DNA of 64,000 nucleotides, taken from positions 9,543,608-9,607,607 of the forward strand of contig NC_088299.1 in the NCBI RefSeq assembly GCF_032854445.1, in the 5' to 3' direction. The translations under genes were made by a program, and so were the position numbers. Positions 35,481-47,072 of this stretch are shown one piece after another (positions within the stretch are counted from its first letter, which is position 1; the number at the start of each line of letters is the position of its first letter). This DNA comes from Liolophura sinensis. Lineage: Eukaryota; Mollusca; Polyplacophora; Chitonida; Chitonidae. The notes below the pieces were generated by a model that saw nothing but the letters and a program-made list of their open reading frames with translations, was not told the origin of the DNA and ran no database searches.

Positions 35481-35740
35481 AGGCTAACCACTAGGTGATA
35501 TAATAGGTTGACACAAACACACACCTCCATCACAATTCAGTCTGATACCTCATTAGTTTAATATATGCAAAATCATGTTAATAAAAATGGGATCCAAGAT
35601 TTAGGTAACATTTTTATTGGAGTTGTACAGTCTGTGTAGTCCTTCTATGCTGGCTTAGGATTATGTTATTGTTAAGCAAAATATTGTCCAACCCCAAAGA
35701 TCACCTCATGGGATATATACACCTTCTGGCTCTGTTGACT

Positions 35741-36087
35741 GGCCCCGATAGTACCATTGGTATAGCATCTGCTTTGGGAGGGGTAGATCCAGGGTCAGTC
35801 CTGGGTTGTGTCACACCTAAGACCTTAAAAGAGAAAGTTGTAACTTCCTCGCTTGGCGTTTAGCATGAAGGGGATAGTGCAACGACTGGTTGACCTGTAT
35901 CAGTATAAAGGCTCAGGCGGTAAGGCGTCTCAGTGAAGCAGCAGTGCGGGTAAAGAGATAAAAGAGCGGTGGAAATCTGTCCTGCAACAAGGAGGCACGT
36001 TACATGCACTCTAAGGATTCTTTCGTCGTCATGACTGAAAAATTGTTCAGTACGACGTTAAGCCTCAAGCACTCACTCACTCACTCT
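35741..36087 (+). mobile_element. SINE family A (tRNA-derived), second copy
   Basis: ggccccgatagtaccattgg tatagcatctgctttgggag, then gaaagttgtaacttcctcgc, a central gtgcaacgactggttgacct gtatcagtataaaggctcag, and the end acgacgttaagcctcaagca (ctcact)n. It aligns along its whole length with the minus copy at 21074 but lacks about 20 bases of the centre. Confidence 0.87.
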
Positions 36088-36839
36088 GGATCTGTTGTTA
36101 AGCTGAACTAAATGAAAAGAAGTTTTTTTGCTATTTTAACAACAGGTTCTCTTTGCCTTTAGCAGCCGTCTTTATCTTATAACTTCCTGCGTGTTCATAG
36201 TTAAAATGTTTGAGGCAATAATTACTCAACATGAGAGTGATGAGCAATGCAATCAGGTATCATATCCGTTTGGTATAACAGTAGATGATTTCCCGATAAC
36301 TTTATTTCCTGTTACAAGGGGTGTGAGTCATATCTAAAAAATGCATACATGACTATTGTATGTAACCATTCATCATCAGAATAAAATTTCACTTATCTCT
36401 TCGCAAAATTGCTAAAATGCACAGTACTCGTACACATTGGCTTTCTGTTGTAAGAAATAGTTGTGTTATGAAGATGTGTGAAGATTTTTAATATTGCTTG
36501 GTCTGAAAAGCCAGTTTTGTATTTTATTTTAAATTCATCATTTTGTCTTGCATATGCACATTTAGAATTTCTCTGGACAGCAAGGATGTAACCTAAAAGT
36601 TGACACACGCTAGAATGAAATTTTACACAGATCTGTTGAAATTCGATCGGATAGAGATTCGGGATTTTACAGAAACAACCAACCAAAATGTTTTCTCAAA
36701 ACAGGAATCAAATCCTAAGTTACAAGAACTAATGTATGATCTTGGTATGACAAATTAACACCAGTCCAGATACTAGGTTTGCAAAGGAAATTTCAGTTGT
36801 GTATTTTTGGAACAATAACTAGGTAGCCGCTAAAGATGT

Positions 36840-37330
36840 CTCCACAGACTGGTCTCCTCAACAGTGAAAGCAGGGAAATTGAAGGAGTGCTGGAGGAAAA
36901 GCGAGGCCTGCAGCTCTGAGAATTCTGTCTCCATCATAAGTGACAATGTTGGCCCCGTTTTGAGGCCATGTTTGCCGCTTGTTGGCTTGTGTTTGTTGTT
37001 TGTGTTAAGGAGAATTACCCATTGGAGACAGGTCAGATCGTGGCTGCTGGGCGCTGTTTACACGACCTGTTAGGAACGTGGAGGGTTCAACACTGCATGT
37101 TTGGAGATGTGAACATTCGTAACCAAGGCGTGTTGTCTGTAGCCAGCGTTGTCCTTAGATCTCCCACTCACCGCTACAAGAAAATGTCAACTGTCTGTAC
37201 ATGGCCTCTCCAGGTTGTCTGTCACCGTTGTCTGTCCATTCGACAAAGGCAAGCCCCAAGGCCAACTGGCTTCAAATTCACCTGATTGTGCCACAGGACA
37301 AAATTGTCTCCCCCTTTCTTTCTAGGCCTG
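36840..37330. promoter_or_regulatory. Unique block, candidate regulatory element
   Basis: Unique mid-GC sequence with gaggaaaagcgaggcctgca, gtcagatcgtggctgctggg and ccaaggcgtgttgtctgtag. Overlapping short open frames in several registers suggest composition rather than coding. Confidence 0.25.
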
Positions 37331-38034
37331 TGTTGGATCTGGGAGAAGGGTCTAGTAGACATTACGAAAAAGCAGCTATTTGGAGTTCAAAATTGGAGTT
37401 AACTAATAGATTATTTATGATCAATAGTTGCATGTTTGTAATGAGGCATTTTGATCATCCAGGTTATCTTTTGTGTTGTATGTGTCTGTCATGATTTCTT
37501 GACTTTCCTAGAGCTACTTTCAGTGTTAATTTTTGGATTGATTTTTTTAAATTTTTTTTTCTCACAGTGGCACATACAAAGTTAAGTTTTAACTCTTGTA
37601 TAGAGGTAATTATAGTATCTTATTGCTGAACCAGGGTGGAGGCAACTCTAGTTTTATGTTTATATGTAGCTTTGATCAAAATGGATTAAAATTGGTATAT
37701 GAATCCCGGTGATAATATACACTGAGTTTCATATCTTTAGCCCTGCACCTTGTTATGTTCTTTTTTACACACTTTTTTTATTTTGTCAACTATATATTAC
37801 AAAGATATGTTCAGAATGATTTGTTACTCTGTGGTAACTTACAGAATAGGGTTACTGATTGTCCCTTTGTTCTGTGTATTTTTTTCTTGTTAACTTTTGT
37901 CTTAATATTTTGACAGGACAAATATTTTGACAGTACTCATATTTTATGTACACTGCTATTTTCAAGAGTATTTCCTTTATACTGCAGTAGCAGCCTGGTT
38001 AATAAGTGTCGAAGAAAAGCATTGAACATTGATT

Positions 38035-38041
38035 TATTGAT

Positions 38042-38076
<35 letters not shown>

Positions 38077-38160
38077 TTTGATTGATGTTTTACGCCATAC
38101 TCAAGAATATTTTACCTGTGCTACGGCGACCAGCATTATTGTGGGAGGGAATCCCATGGC
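38035..38160 (-). mobile_element. SINE family B, reverse copy with (ttta)n tail
   Basis: (ttta)n at 38037-38080 is the expanded A-rich tail in reverse, followed by ttgattgatgttttacgcca tactcaagaatattttacct and gcgaccagcattattgtggg aggga. Confidence 0.82.
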
Positions 38161-38688
38161 CAACTGTATTAAACATTAAAAAAGGAAAACAATGCCTGGC
38201 TTAGTATTGAATATGTTTGTGATGTTTAAGATGTGGTAAACTGTACACTGTGACTGTAAAGTTGGATAACCATTGCCCGGTATACAAGTATGATGAGAGA
38301 TGGTGTTCTTATGACCCTGATTCCACATCTACATGTCGTGTTCACGAGTTTGAAGATATGACTCTTGTAAAATGTGTCTTACTCTAGTGCCACTACAAGT
38401 TAAAAAGATGCCCAATGAACTGATACACATTTAAGACAATTTTTCATGTTCATAAAAATTATTAGTTATGTTCAGTACATACAGGGGTGTGAATTTGAAG
38501 TGTACTATCACACTTCTACACCAGACTCACTCCTGAAACGAAGTCTAGGTGTGCAAATTACACACACATCTGACATAATCAAAAGTCTGGGGAGAATGCA
38601 TTTAGCGTGCAAATAACACAACTGCTGGAAAATATGTACATATTGTAACAGGTATGTATTGTCAGACATGTTTTTGTGTGTGTTACAG

Positions 38689-38824
38689 GGCGAGTTGGTG
38701 GAGTATTACTATTTCTGGAAGAAAACGCCCGGTGCGGCTTCGACACGTCCACACAGACGCCATAGACGACAAGGTCTGAAGCGACAAAACACCAGATCTC
38801 AGCGACCACCTTCCAGCGAATACT
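38689..38824 (+). CDS. RERE: Atrophin exon g: end of SANT and basic stretch
   Basis: Starts [18 protein letters not shown], the C-terminal SANT helix (family: GELI.FYYYWKKTPEAAS), then a strongly basic run [18 protein letters not shown] and [10 protein letters not shown] (residues 222-266). The basic run is a plausible nuclear localisation signal by composition and matches the HRRHRRQ of the family. Acceptor gtgttacag, donor tact|gtaagt, ending one base into a Leu codon. There are further open frames on the opposite strand; they are shadows. Confidence 0.95.
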
Positions 38825-38888
38825 GTAAGTATTGAACACTGAAGCGGTACCTGCTGTAAATTCACTCGCTACAATGTGAAAGTCCTAC

Positions 38889-39080
38889 CTAGCTGTATCA
38901 AGGCAGTCTAAAGCCGTGAACTCATTTGTTCTTTTCTTTATGACATCACAATTATCAATGTATGTGGGCTCATGAAACATATATGAAGTACACACACACT
39001 GCAACGTCACAGAGGAAAAGTGATGCATTCTACTGTCATTTAGACCTTCTGTGCCGCTTGTCTTCGAGTTTCCCATTGCA
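38889..39080 (+). repeat. Dispersed repeat family E, copy 2
   Basis: Aligns by eye with 2645-2815: gtatcaaggcagtctaaagc, ctcatttgttcttttcttta, cacaattatcaatgtat, gaagtacacacacactgcaa, gatgcattctact and a shared ending near cgagtttcccattgca. It starts 65 bases downstream of exon g. Confidence 0.7.
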
Positions 39081-40114
39081 GATTAGCAACATTTTGGATA
39101 TCAAAAGGCAACTCAAGGTGCAGTTTACAGAATAAAACTATGTTTGAATATTCAAATGTATATTCTCGATGCTGTTTAATACTAAAAATACTACTGAAAA
39201 CGGCAAGGAAACAGTTCCAGGTGACAGGTGTATTTTTATGAGAAGAAATTAGATTGAAACATGCTTGTTTCGAATGTATGAAGCTAACATTGATTAAATG
39301 TGCTAATTGGTTTCTGCTAGATGCCTGCAGGCTGTTGACCAGTGAAGTCTCAAGTGACAGTTTTAAGCTGAGGTGCCCAAGGGACTGTGAACAGAGATGT
39401 TTTTCTTTGGGCTCAGTTTCCTGTACTCAAAATCATAAAACCTTGAGGCTGTAATACAAGTGAAAGTGCTCTTTTAGTACAGAATTAAGCGTCAGTGTTA
39501 TAAATAATTTTAAGGAGCCTGATTTCCTAAAGCGCCTTTATGTCTGAAATGTTTTTGAATTAGATAGATCAGGTAGAAAAAGAACAAAGAGTTCTAAAAG
39601 TGAAATCTGAGACATGTGAGGTGTTGGTTTCTCAAGTGTTGCATGTCTGGCATGTTATATGGATTTCAGTCTACAGACGGTGGATGTTTTGCTCTGCAGA
39701 GCTTTAGATACTTGTGTTTTGGAGGGAGAACTGTTTATTTGCTCCGTGCAGAACTGACAGTTGTTAAGTGTGTCGAGAACGTCTTCACTTGTTGTTTGAT
39801 GAGAAACAATCATGTGGAAGCGTTTAGTCGCTCAGAAGTTGCAGCCGGCAGTATTTTTTTTGTTTTCTCCTTGTCAGCACCATGCTAATTTTTTGTGGGT
39901 CTTGTTTTAGTATGGATAAGTTTTGAAGTGTGGCTTGCAGCTTACAATATTTACCCTCACAGATGGTCTCTGCAACTCTTTGCCAGATCTTCCTCACTAC
40001 TTCGTGTAATCATATTTCCCACAAATTAAACATTAAATCCTGGCCTGGAATTTGATGCATATAATAACAAATTCTTTGCTTCTGTAGTGTGATAGCCGAT
40101 TCTGTTCATATGAG

Positions 40115-40410
40115 TTTAAACTGAATGTAAAAAGGGTGTAAAATGGATGTAAATCCATTGTAAACAGTGTAAAATGGATGTAAATCAGTTGTAGACAGAT
40201 GTAAACTGGTTGTATGTAGGGTTTAAACTGTAAATAGGGTGTAAACATGAGGTAAACAGGGTTTGTACTGTAAATAGGATGTAAACACCAGGTAAAGAGG
40301 ACCTAAACTGTAAATAGGGTGTAAACATGAGGTAAACAGGGTTTGTACTGTAAATAGGATGTAAACACCAGGTAAACAGAACCTAAACTGTAAATAGGGT
40401 GTAAAGGGCC
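40115..40410 (+). repeat. Compound minisatellite (about 45-base, dimerised to about 90)
   Basis: Units built from aaactgtaaatagggtgtaa acatgaggtaaacagggttt and its variant gtactgtaaataggatgtaa acaccaggtaaacag. The pair repeats as a dimer. Left copies grade into ggatgtaaatc units. Confidence 0.88.
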
Positions 40411-41342
40411 CTTTGCTGCCTCATTCAGCTATAATGTGACTCTCACTGCAACAAGTCAACTTTCATGGTCATTCAGCAGAAGTTAAACATGTTTGATTGT
40501 GACATTTAACCCCATACTAGTAAATTAAGCTTAGGTGTGCATGAAGCATGTGTCTTGTTGGACTGCTCAGGTTTAATTCAATGTTTATAAAGGTCATGGC
40601 TGATGTTCAGCTGAAGTATTTGTATTATAGTATGGTAAAAATTTGGTGGGAGCAGCTGGTCTTGAGATTGTCAGCCTGTGCTGTAATGGGTGTCTTCTGC
40701 CAATGACCCATATAATGGACTGTTGAAACAGGATCCCTGTGACACCCAGCTAGGTGAAGGGAGAAAATGAGAGAGTCAGGGATGTGGTAGGAAAAGGGGT
40801 TGTTCACCCCACACCTCTTCCCACATCTGCCAGGAGCATGCCAGTCTGACTTCTCCCAATGACCCTGTAAAGTCTTCTGAAATTGCCTCTCCCAAATTGG
40901 TATCCTGTTCCAAGTCTGATTGCCAAGGTCATGTCAGAGGTGATTGAAGGTCAAACTGGTTTATTCCCTGGCAGCAGCAGGGTCTTGAGGGTAGTCAGCC
41001 CTCTGACCCATTCTGTATGCAGTAGGTTGAAATGCTGTCAGGGATGTTTACAAAAGTGATACCCTTACATTAAGTATGAGGCTTGGGTAAACAGGCTCTC
41101 TAATCTTTTCATTATGGTGAAAAGCATAGAATGTACAATGCTGTTGAAAAAGCTGCTGTATTTGAAGGTGCTCTGGGATCAAGTTAGGAGATGACAGCTC
41201 ATATAATACATGTATGTACATGTACTCTGGCATTGTGCTCAGATACAAAATTGTTCCAAGAATAAAAATGGAAGATATTGTTTGTGAGATAATATGATAT
41301 AGCTGACGTGCAAATATCAGAATTTGCAGAATTGTTGTTGTT

Positions 41343-41381
<39 letters not shown>

Positions 41382-42000
41382 TCTAAAAAATTTTGATTGA
41401 TTCGTAAAAGTTGGAAAAATTTTCACTTATGTTGTGCCTGTCAAAAATGAAGCGTTGGAAGATGGATTTTCTCTTAAGTTATGTCCCTTTATTCAGATAT
41501 TCCACTTTATGTTACATATTCACCAACAAATCCCCAAGAACAGATTTCGATTTAGTTAGATTGATCCCAGTTAAAATTCCTGTGCATGTATTTTCCAAGA
41601 ACTTACTAAGTAAACTTCACTGACACTTATTTGGCCCTTGACTGACAGGTGTCCTTGTCCAGGTTCCTTTGCCTAGGAACCTTTGACCTACTTCTAGGAG
41701 TTAGTATTTAAACTGATAACATCTTAGCTCTAATAAACCCGAACATACAGATATTGCTTAATTGGAATTGCTCAATGTGAGTCAGATAGTTTTGGTTAGA
41801 ATAGCTTTATGTAAATAATAGCAAATATGAGAGTTTCTTATGAAATCTATTGACTTTCAATCCATAACTGCTTAACATTGTACAATGTGTCTTAAGCTAC
41901 TTCTGTGTATTTCACCAATGAGGCATGGTTTTCCAACGTTTATAGTAACCCTGATGACTTTTTTCTAGATTTATTAAGTGTGTGTTGTTCTTTGTTGCAG

Positions 42001-42099
42001 TGGACCTAAGCTCTGCTAGTGAGTTGTCAGACAATGACTCCGAAGACAGTGAAGGACGAGACTTAAGCGGTTATGCATGTAGACACTGCTTCACAAAGA
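42001..42099 (+). CDS. RERE: Atrophin exon h: acidic box and first half of GATA finger
   Basis: It completes the Leu codon and gives DLSSASELSDNDSEDSEGRD followed by LSGYACRHCFTK (residues 268-299). (F/Y)LDLSSASE is a fixed family block, and the acidic Ser-Asp-Glu stretch is a casein-kinase-2-like composition. Cys293 and Cys296 (CRHC) are the first metal ligands of a GATA-type zinc finger whose second pair lies 4.8 kb downstream. Acceptor tttgttgcag, donor aaga|gtatgt, phase 2 in and phase 1 out. Confidence 0.95.
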
Positions 42100-43142
42100 G
42101 TATGTATACTCCCTCTCATTTTGTTGCTTATCCTACACTTTCGTAAAAAAGGAAAAAGAAAAAAAATGTGAGGGATATTTAATAACGTCCTGCCGTTCAC
42201 TACCCTTTAATTTCTGTGCAGTAGCTCTTCCAAATATTGTCCGAGTTTGGTAAAATGTTGTGTTGGGTTCATTTTGTTAAATCTCAGATCAAGTTCGTAA
42301 AACAAGTCAGATCCTTGCATAATTCTTGAATACAACTATTTTTCATTTTTCTTATTGGTTGTTTGATGTAGTAAGTGCATCAAATATTTTCCAATTTTGA
42401 TAAAAAAAAATTGTGACCATATTAGGTATTTTGGGGCGGCATCCAGTTCAAAAGTAAGCTTGACATGCAGTATAAACTCTCAGGTTTGGCTTGTTAGTCT
42501 TTAGGTACCTGATATAAGGTGAGATACAGTGTATGTAACAACGGGTAAATTTGTTGGACACGGCAAAGGTGAATGTTTTATATTCCTTAACAGACATATT
42601 CACTTCCATGTAGACATCTTGTTAAAATACATGTAAAAAAGAGAAAACGATGGTACAAATTTATGCTGCTGAATTCCAGTCAATAATGTTTGCGTTCTAC
42701 TGGGTAATAGAAATATGTCCATTGTGGGCTTCGCAAAAAAGTATATAGAAGGGTATTCTTGGAAACTGTGAAAAAATCAATTTCTCTTGTCAGCCTGAAT
42801 GTTACCATGGGCCAGATGTTTGTGTTGTTGTTCACTCCTGGTATACTCATGGTGGACTACTGGACACCTGCAGAGCATACAGATGTCCTGTCTTTTCAAT
42901 TCAATGATAATATATACATTTAGTTCAGTACTCAGTGGCAGACATTCTCACCACAATATATGGACATGTTCTGTGAATGTGACTTTTTGTATGGTGTCTC
43001 CCTATTCTTTTTTTCTTCAAAGACGATGGTGTCAGTCCAGGTGTCAGTGTCATGGTTAAACGTCGCTAATTTCAAGGTCATTTGGGTCCCAAAAAATGCA
43101 TATTGCAACCAGTATACACATGCAATTGGCACTTATTTTTCT

Positions 43143-43277
43143 GCCTGCTAACCTGCGGATAGTCGTGGGTTTCCCCCGGGCTCTGCCCGGTTTCCTCCCT
43201 CCATGATGCTGGCAGCCGTCGTATAAGTGAAATATTCTTGAGTACGGCTTAAAACACCAATCAAATAAATAAATAAA
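43143..43277 (+). mobile_element. SINE family B, well-preserved body
   Basis: ctgctaacctgcggatagtc gtgggtttcccccgggctct gcccggtttcctccctccat gatgctggcagccgtcgtat aagtgaaatattcttgagta cggc, then caccaatcaaataaataaat. Close to the apparent consensus, so a fairly recent insertion; the head is absent. Confidence 0.9.
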
Positions 43278-43849
43278 TTTCTGCCTGCTTATGGTGTGTC
43301 TTGGCACTGTTATCATTGGTTGACCTTTAAAGCTTAGTTCACAGTATGCTTTGTGAAGAAAGATGTAGTCTTGCAACGCCGCTAACAATTCAGGTACTAT
43401 TTGGGGTAAAATCTGTAACATGATTACCATAGTTTAATGCAAACTTGTTCAAGCAGTTGTTCAAGCACAAAACTACTATTTAAGAGGTATGGCGTATTAC
43501 CTATAAAGCAGTCAGAACTGTTCAGCAGTTTAAGTGACGAGGTTCGCTGGGTTTAAAATGGCTGCTGTTGTTGATGTATTTATTATTGTAGCTAGCAGCC
43601 TTTAGAATTAGGCATGTTCGTACAGATTGTTACACGTTAAACTTGCTCATTCATTGGATGTGCCAACAACTTGCGTATTGACTGTTAGCAAATCGGCGTT
43701 AGTTGCAAAAGTGGAATTTTAAGGTGTGAAGTCCTGAACAAACAGGCTTTACAGAAGATCTTGTTTCTGAAACCAAAGAGTGAAGTAAACCTATGAGCAG
43801 AATAATTGAGCATTGAGATGAAGATGCTTACATTAGTATTGAAAAGCTC

Positions 43850-44420
43850 GGAAACGATAGGGTGCGGAGAGCGAGCAGTGAGCATAGAGTGCTGTGAAGG
43901 GGCAGCCGTTGTGACAGTAAGCACCCGCTGCGCCCCCTCTGGTGGAAAAAACACGACTCGGAAATGAGCTACTCTAAGGACTCACTGGGAACATGGTCAA
44001 AAAGCCATCTCTGTTCAGGAGAACAATTTCCTATAGCTTCTAATGGAAGGCAACTGCCTGTGAAAATCGCTGTCAGACAAAGCCTTCGCCAATCAATTCT
44101 TGTTAGAGGCTCGGAACTCCAGCGCAGTGTTGGCCAGAAACAATGAACGGTCATCCGCGCTAACTTCACTCGTCCTTCCTGTGTCAACGGACAATCGCTT
44201 GCAAGTAATTCATCCTTTCAGAGTCCATTGATCCAAGGTGACTGATGTTTTGATGAAGCTGAGCTTCACGCGGCCTCTTCATCTTGTATATCTTTCGTCC
44301 CATTTTTCATTGGTCACTAACAGGCGGGATACTTGTGTCGTCCCGTCATGCTTTAACATTCATCTCTGTCAAGTGCTTTCTCCAGAAGTCTGCTACTCTC
44401 GAGGGAATGAGGTGTGAAAG
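43850..44420. promoter_or_regulatory. CpG-rich block in intron 8, candidate internal promoter or enhancer
   Basis: CpG dinucleotides are much denser than in flanking intron (ggtgcggagagcgagcagtg, cacccgctgcgccccctctg, cgctcggaac-like segments, catccgcgctaacttcactc, cttcacgcggcctcttcatc, aggcgggatacttgtgtcgt). It includes CCAAT and inverted CCAAT words and a CTCF-like sequence at 43927-43945 (ccaccagagggggcgc on the minus strand, two G longer than the usual core). No TATA box or convincing exon was seen. Confidence 0.35.
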
Positions 44421-44647
44421 TGAAAGGCTTAAAATCTAATGTTGTGGTTAAAGTTACAGATTAGCACAGTTGTTGAGGGTGTGTAAGCATATGGAGTTAT
44501 GAATTAGGGATAAAAATATTGATATTGTATGTTGGATTGTATCACATACATGTATTAAATTAAACAGTACATGTGGTTTTGATACAAAATGATCAAATAA
44601 TGAGCTGGACTATTGTAATGTGGGTATAAGTAGTATCACAAAGTTTG

Positions 44648-44700
44648 ATTATTTATTTATTTATTTGATTGGTGTTTCACGCGTACTCAAGAATATCACA
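44648..44700 (-). mobile_element. SINE family B, 3' tail only
   Basis: tttatttatttatttgattg gtgtttcacgcgtactcaag aatatcac is the family's 3' end in reverse. Confidence 0.7.
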
Positions 44701-45034
44701 ATGTACAGTTGATATTGCTGATTCACTACAAAGGGGTAGAGGAAGGTAGTGAAAAGAAGAGTTTGTTTCGGAAATATCTCACTAAGATCTTTGCAACTAT
44801 TACTTGTCTTCCAGACATAAGGTGTTCAATTATTAAATGTTGTGCACTCAGTGTTGCAATTTCTATTGATCAGTGTGTCTCCGGGAGATTATTGATCACT
44901 GCAACATACTGCACGCTTCCTCTATACTGTACATTTATTGTGGGATTTGAGCAGTGTATCTGACTGTAGAACTGGGGCTGTCAGTGACATACCGTAACCA
45001 TTACAGCTCCTGCGATCCATTTCACAAAGTACAG

Positions 45035-45287
45035 TATTTCACCTCAGGTTTAGTTTTTATCATGTAACACATTTTGCTGGAGTCTGATCGGTTCATTCAC
45101 CTTCTAAGGCCACTTAATTTCTGTTTTGCTTTTTGGGTTTTTTTTTTTTTTTTGTTTGTTTTCTTTTAAGTTTGATTAATTTCTTATCAGAAAAACGCAA
45201 GTGTTGAAATGAAAGAATCGGTTTAAAGACATTATGCACACATGAAAGTGCATTTTTACATTCCAAACTTCAAGTAAGTTGCAGTAA
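45035..45287 (+). mobile_element. MITE family D, long copy
   Basis: Left end TATTTCACCTcaggttta; right end decayed (aaacttcaagtaagttgcag). It shares tttgattaatttcttatcag aaaaacg with 12890-13047, and catttttacattccaaactt with 17660-17843. A T-rich insertion sits at 45130-45165. Confidence 0.6.
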
Positions 45288-45599
45288 AATCAGGCTTTAA
45301 CTTAAAATTATTGTCAAAGTTAAACCCGTAAATATTAACTCAATCAAATTTTGATTGCTGATTTAGCGCTGTGGTAGCTCAATTTGAGCATTTCATCCAG
45401 CTGCAAATATTTTGTTTTGCAAAGAACATTGAAGTGTTGGACTTGTTTCAAAATGACTTTGTGACCATGCCAGGTGGTGTAGTAATGGCAGTTGAAATTG
45501 TAACGAGGGAATAGAATAGAAATGCTGCTCTCAGTCTATTGGGTATTACTTATATATTTTTCTTCCAAACTCAGATTTGTAAATAAATAATGTGGGTTT

Positions 45600-45850
45600 A
45601 TTGCCATAATGGTCTGGAGGTAAGAGGTCTCATCGTACGATGTGGTCAGGTCTAATTACAACGGCAAGGATCCTCCTGTGATTTCTACAAGTGTTATATG
45701 ACTGATGAATAGTTAAAGACGGGGAAACGGGTGATCACAATCGATCTGCGCGGAGTTTCATTGCGCTGTTATTGCGTAATCTACGGGCTCTAAACATGGC
45801 GATTGGTTGGTGAGGTAATTGCACTACTGGGTTTAGGAGGGCTTCACCTT
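45600..45850. promoter_or_regulatory. Unique CpG-containing block, candidate regulatory element
   Basis: catcgtacgatg is a perfect 12-base palindrome at the left; then gacggggaaacgggtgatca, caatcgatctgcgcggagtt, tgcgctgttattgcgtaatc and acatggcgattggttggtga ggtaattgc. Unique and GC-elevated within an AT-rich intron. Confidence 0.3.
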
Positions 45851-46107
45851 CAGATTATGTCTTTTGATAGAATTTTTTTGCTATAGCATACGTTGAAAAT
45901 CTGAAACAATCAAATTTTTCTTGTAGTGCTGGGTAAAATGTTTCATTAAACAGAATTGACCTTGATTGGCCAGATAATTGTATTGTACCTAAAAGTGTGC
46001 TTATCTTCGAGTTCTCTTTTTTTTTTTAGGTAAACAAAAAGTTTACCTTTCAAGTGTTTAAAAATGACAGTTAATACAAGAGAAAGAAAACCAGGCATAG
46101 AATGATA

Positions 46108-46108
<1 letters not shown>

Positions 46109-46163
<55 letters not shown>
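46109..46163. repeat. (TA)n microsatellite
   Basis: About 27 uninterrupted TA units. Likely length-variable between individuals. Confidence 0.98.
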
Positions 46164-46166
<3 letters not shown>

Positions 46167-46878
46167 AATCACTTGCTGTTTGATGCGAAATGCGTTGATC
46201 ATTAGATTTTCAATTTTTATGTCAACAACACTGTTAAACACTGCCACACCTGTCAGATAAAATTTTGAGTATTTCACATCACATCTGCAGGGAACTGCAA
46301 GGAGAGACAAAGCACTGTAAATATTCTGATTGAACAAAATGTCAAGTCAACACCAAGGCCCCAATTCAGGGGGCTAAATCCTTGCATTGTCACCAAAATT
46401 TGAATCCAAATAACGGTGTAAATGGCTAAAGTTACCGGCTGCATGGCCATTCTGAATTCCAAATTCATTGGTCCTGCAACTTAGCAAGACCTTTTACTCG
46501 GAGTAGCTCTTCCAGTCATAAATAAATAATAAATGGATACTTGTATTATTGAACTAGTTCTCATTTAAATGACTTACCCATTTATACGTGAATGTGGTGC
46601 TAAATGTATAGTTTCATGTTGAACATCCATGTATATGATAGGATGGCTTTTGCCTTGTAGCTGTTCAAAAGTCATTCATGAACAACAACTTTTGTACTCC
46701 TCATTTCTTTGGACTGATAAAGAGAAATAGAATAAGTTGAAAGAAAGAAACCATTGATTGAACATTTCTTCATAATCTGTTATTAAGGGTAGTGAATCAA
46801 CATGGTGTACAAGATGATCGTTGTAGTACACCCTGTATTGTGTAATCAAAAATTAAAAAAAAAAAATTTGTTTTTCAG

Positions 46879-47072
46879 CTTCCAGAGATTGGCATCATGC
46901 AGGGAAGGACAAAACATTGTTGTGCACAGACTGTCGCATTTTCTTCAAAAAGTACGGTGAAGAGCGCCCCCTAGATGGCCCCAGAGACCCGCCCCCTTTC
47001 TTATTTAAGCCAGTCAAAGACGACGACACATCTAACGGGAAACACAACATGAGAACTCGACAAAGCAAAGAG
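46879..47072 (+). CDS. RERE: Atrophin exon i: second half of GATA finger
   Basis: The split codon makes Thr300, then [40 protein letters not shown] and [20 protein letters not shown], ending QSKE (residues 301-364). Cys315 and Cys318 (CTDC) complete C-X2-C-X18-C-X2-C with the previous exon. DWHH.G....[15 protein letters not shown]...P.DPPPF.FKPVK is the atrophin/MTA-like GATA finger and its conserved tail. Acceptor gtttttcag after a poly-A/T region, donor gag|gtaaga. Confidence 0.96.

Larger units (their letters stand above)
26960..38688 (+). other. Intron 6 (11.7 kb)
   Basis: The largest intron in the window. It holds four minisatellite zones (28340-28560 degenerate, 28785-29258, 32580-33650, 33651-34520), SINE family A (35741), SINE B fragments (27760, 35338 minus, 38035 minus), a MITE C end (35130), and unique blocks at 30780-31370 and 36840-37330. 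The stretches 27000-27760, 29270-30250, 31380-32570 and 37340-38030 showed nothing recognisable. Confidence 0.75.
38825..42000 (+). other. Intron 7 (3.2 kb)
   Basis: Holds dispersed repeat E copy 2 (38889), the 45/90-base array (40115) and a run of 37 T at 41344-41380. The stretches 39090-40100 and 40420-41340 are unique with nothing recognised. Confidence 0.75.
42100..46878 (+). other. Intron 8 (4.8 kb), interrupts the zinc finger
   Basis: Holds SINE B (43143; tail fragment 44648 minus), a CpG-rich block (43850-44420), a MITE D copy (45035), a unique block (45600-45850) and a (TA)n microsatellite (46109-46163). The stretch 42110-43130 is AT-rich with nothing recognised. Confidence 0.78.

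Noticed and set aside
46109-46163. (TA)n run considered as a TATA promoter or origin
   Set aside because: A plain dinucleotide microsatellite with no associated promoter features.
46959-46981. CTCF-like word gcgccccctagatgg inside exon i
   Set aside because: It encodes conserved residues and differs from the CTCF core by an inserted base; coincidence is the simpler reading.
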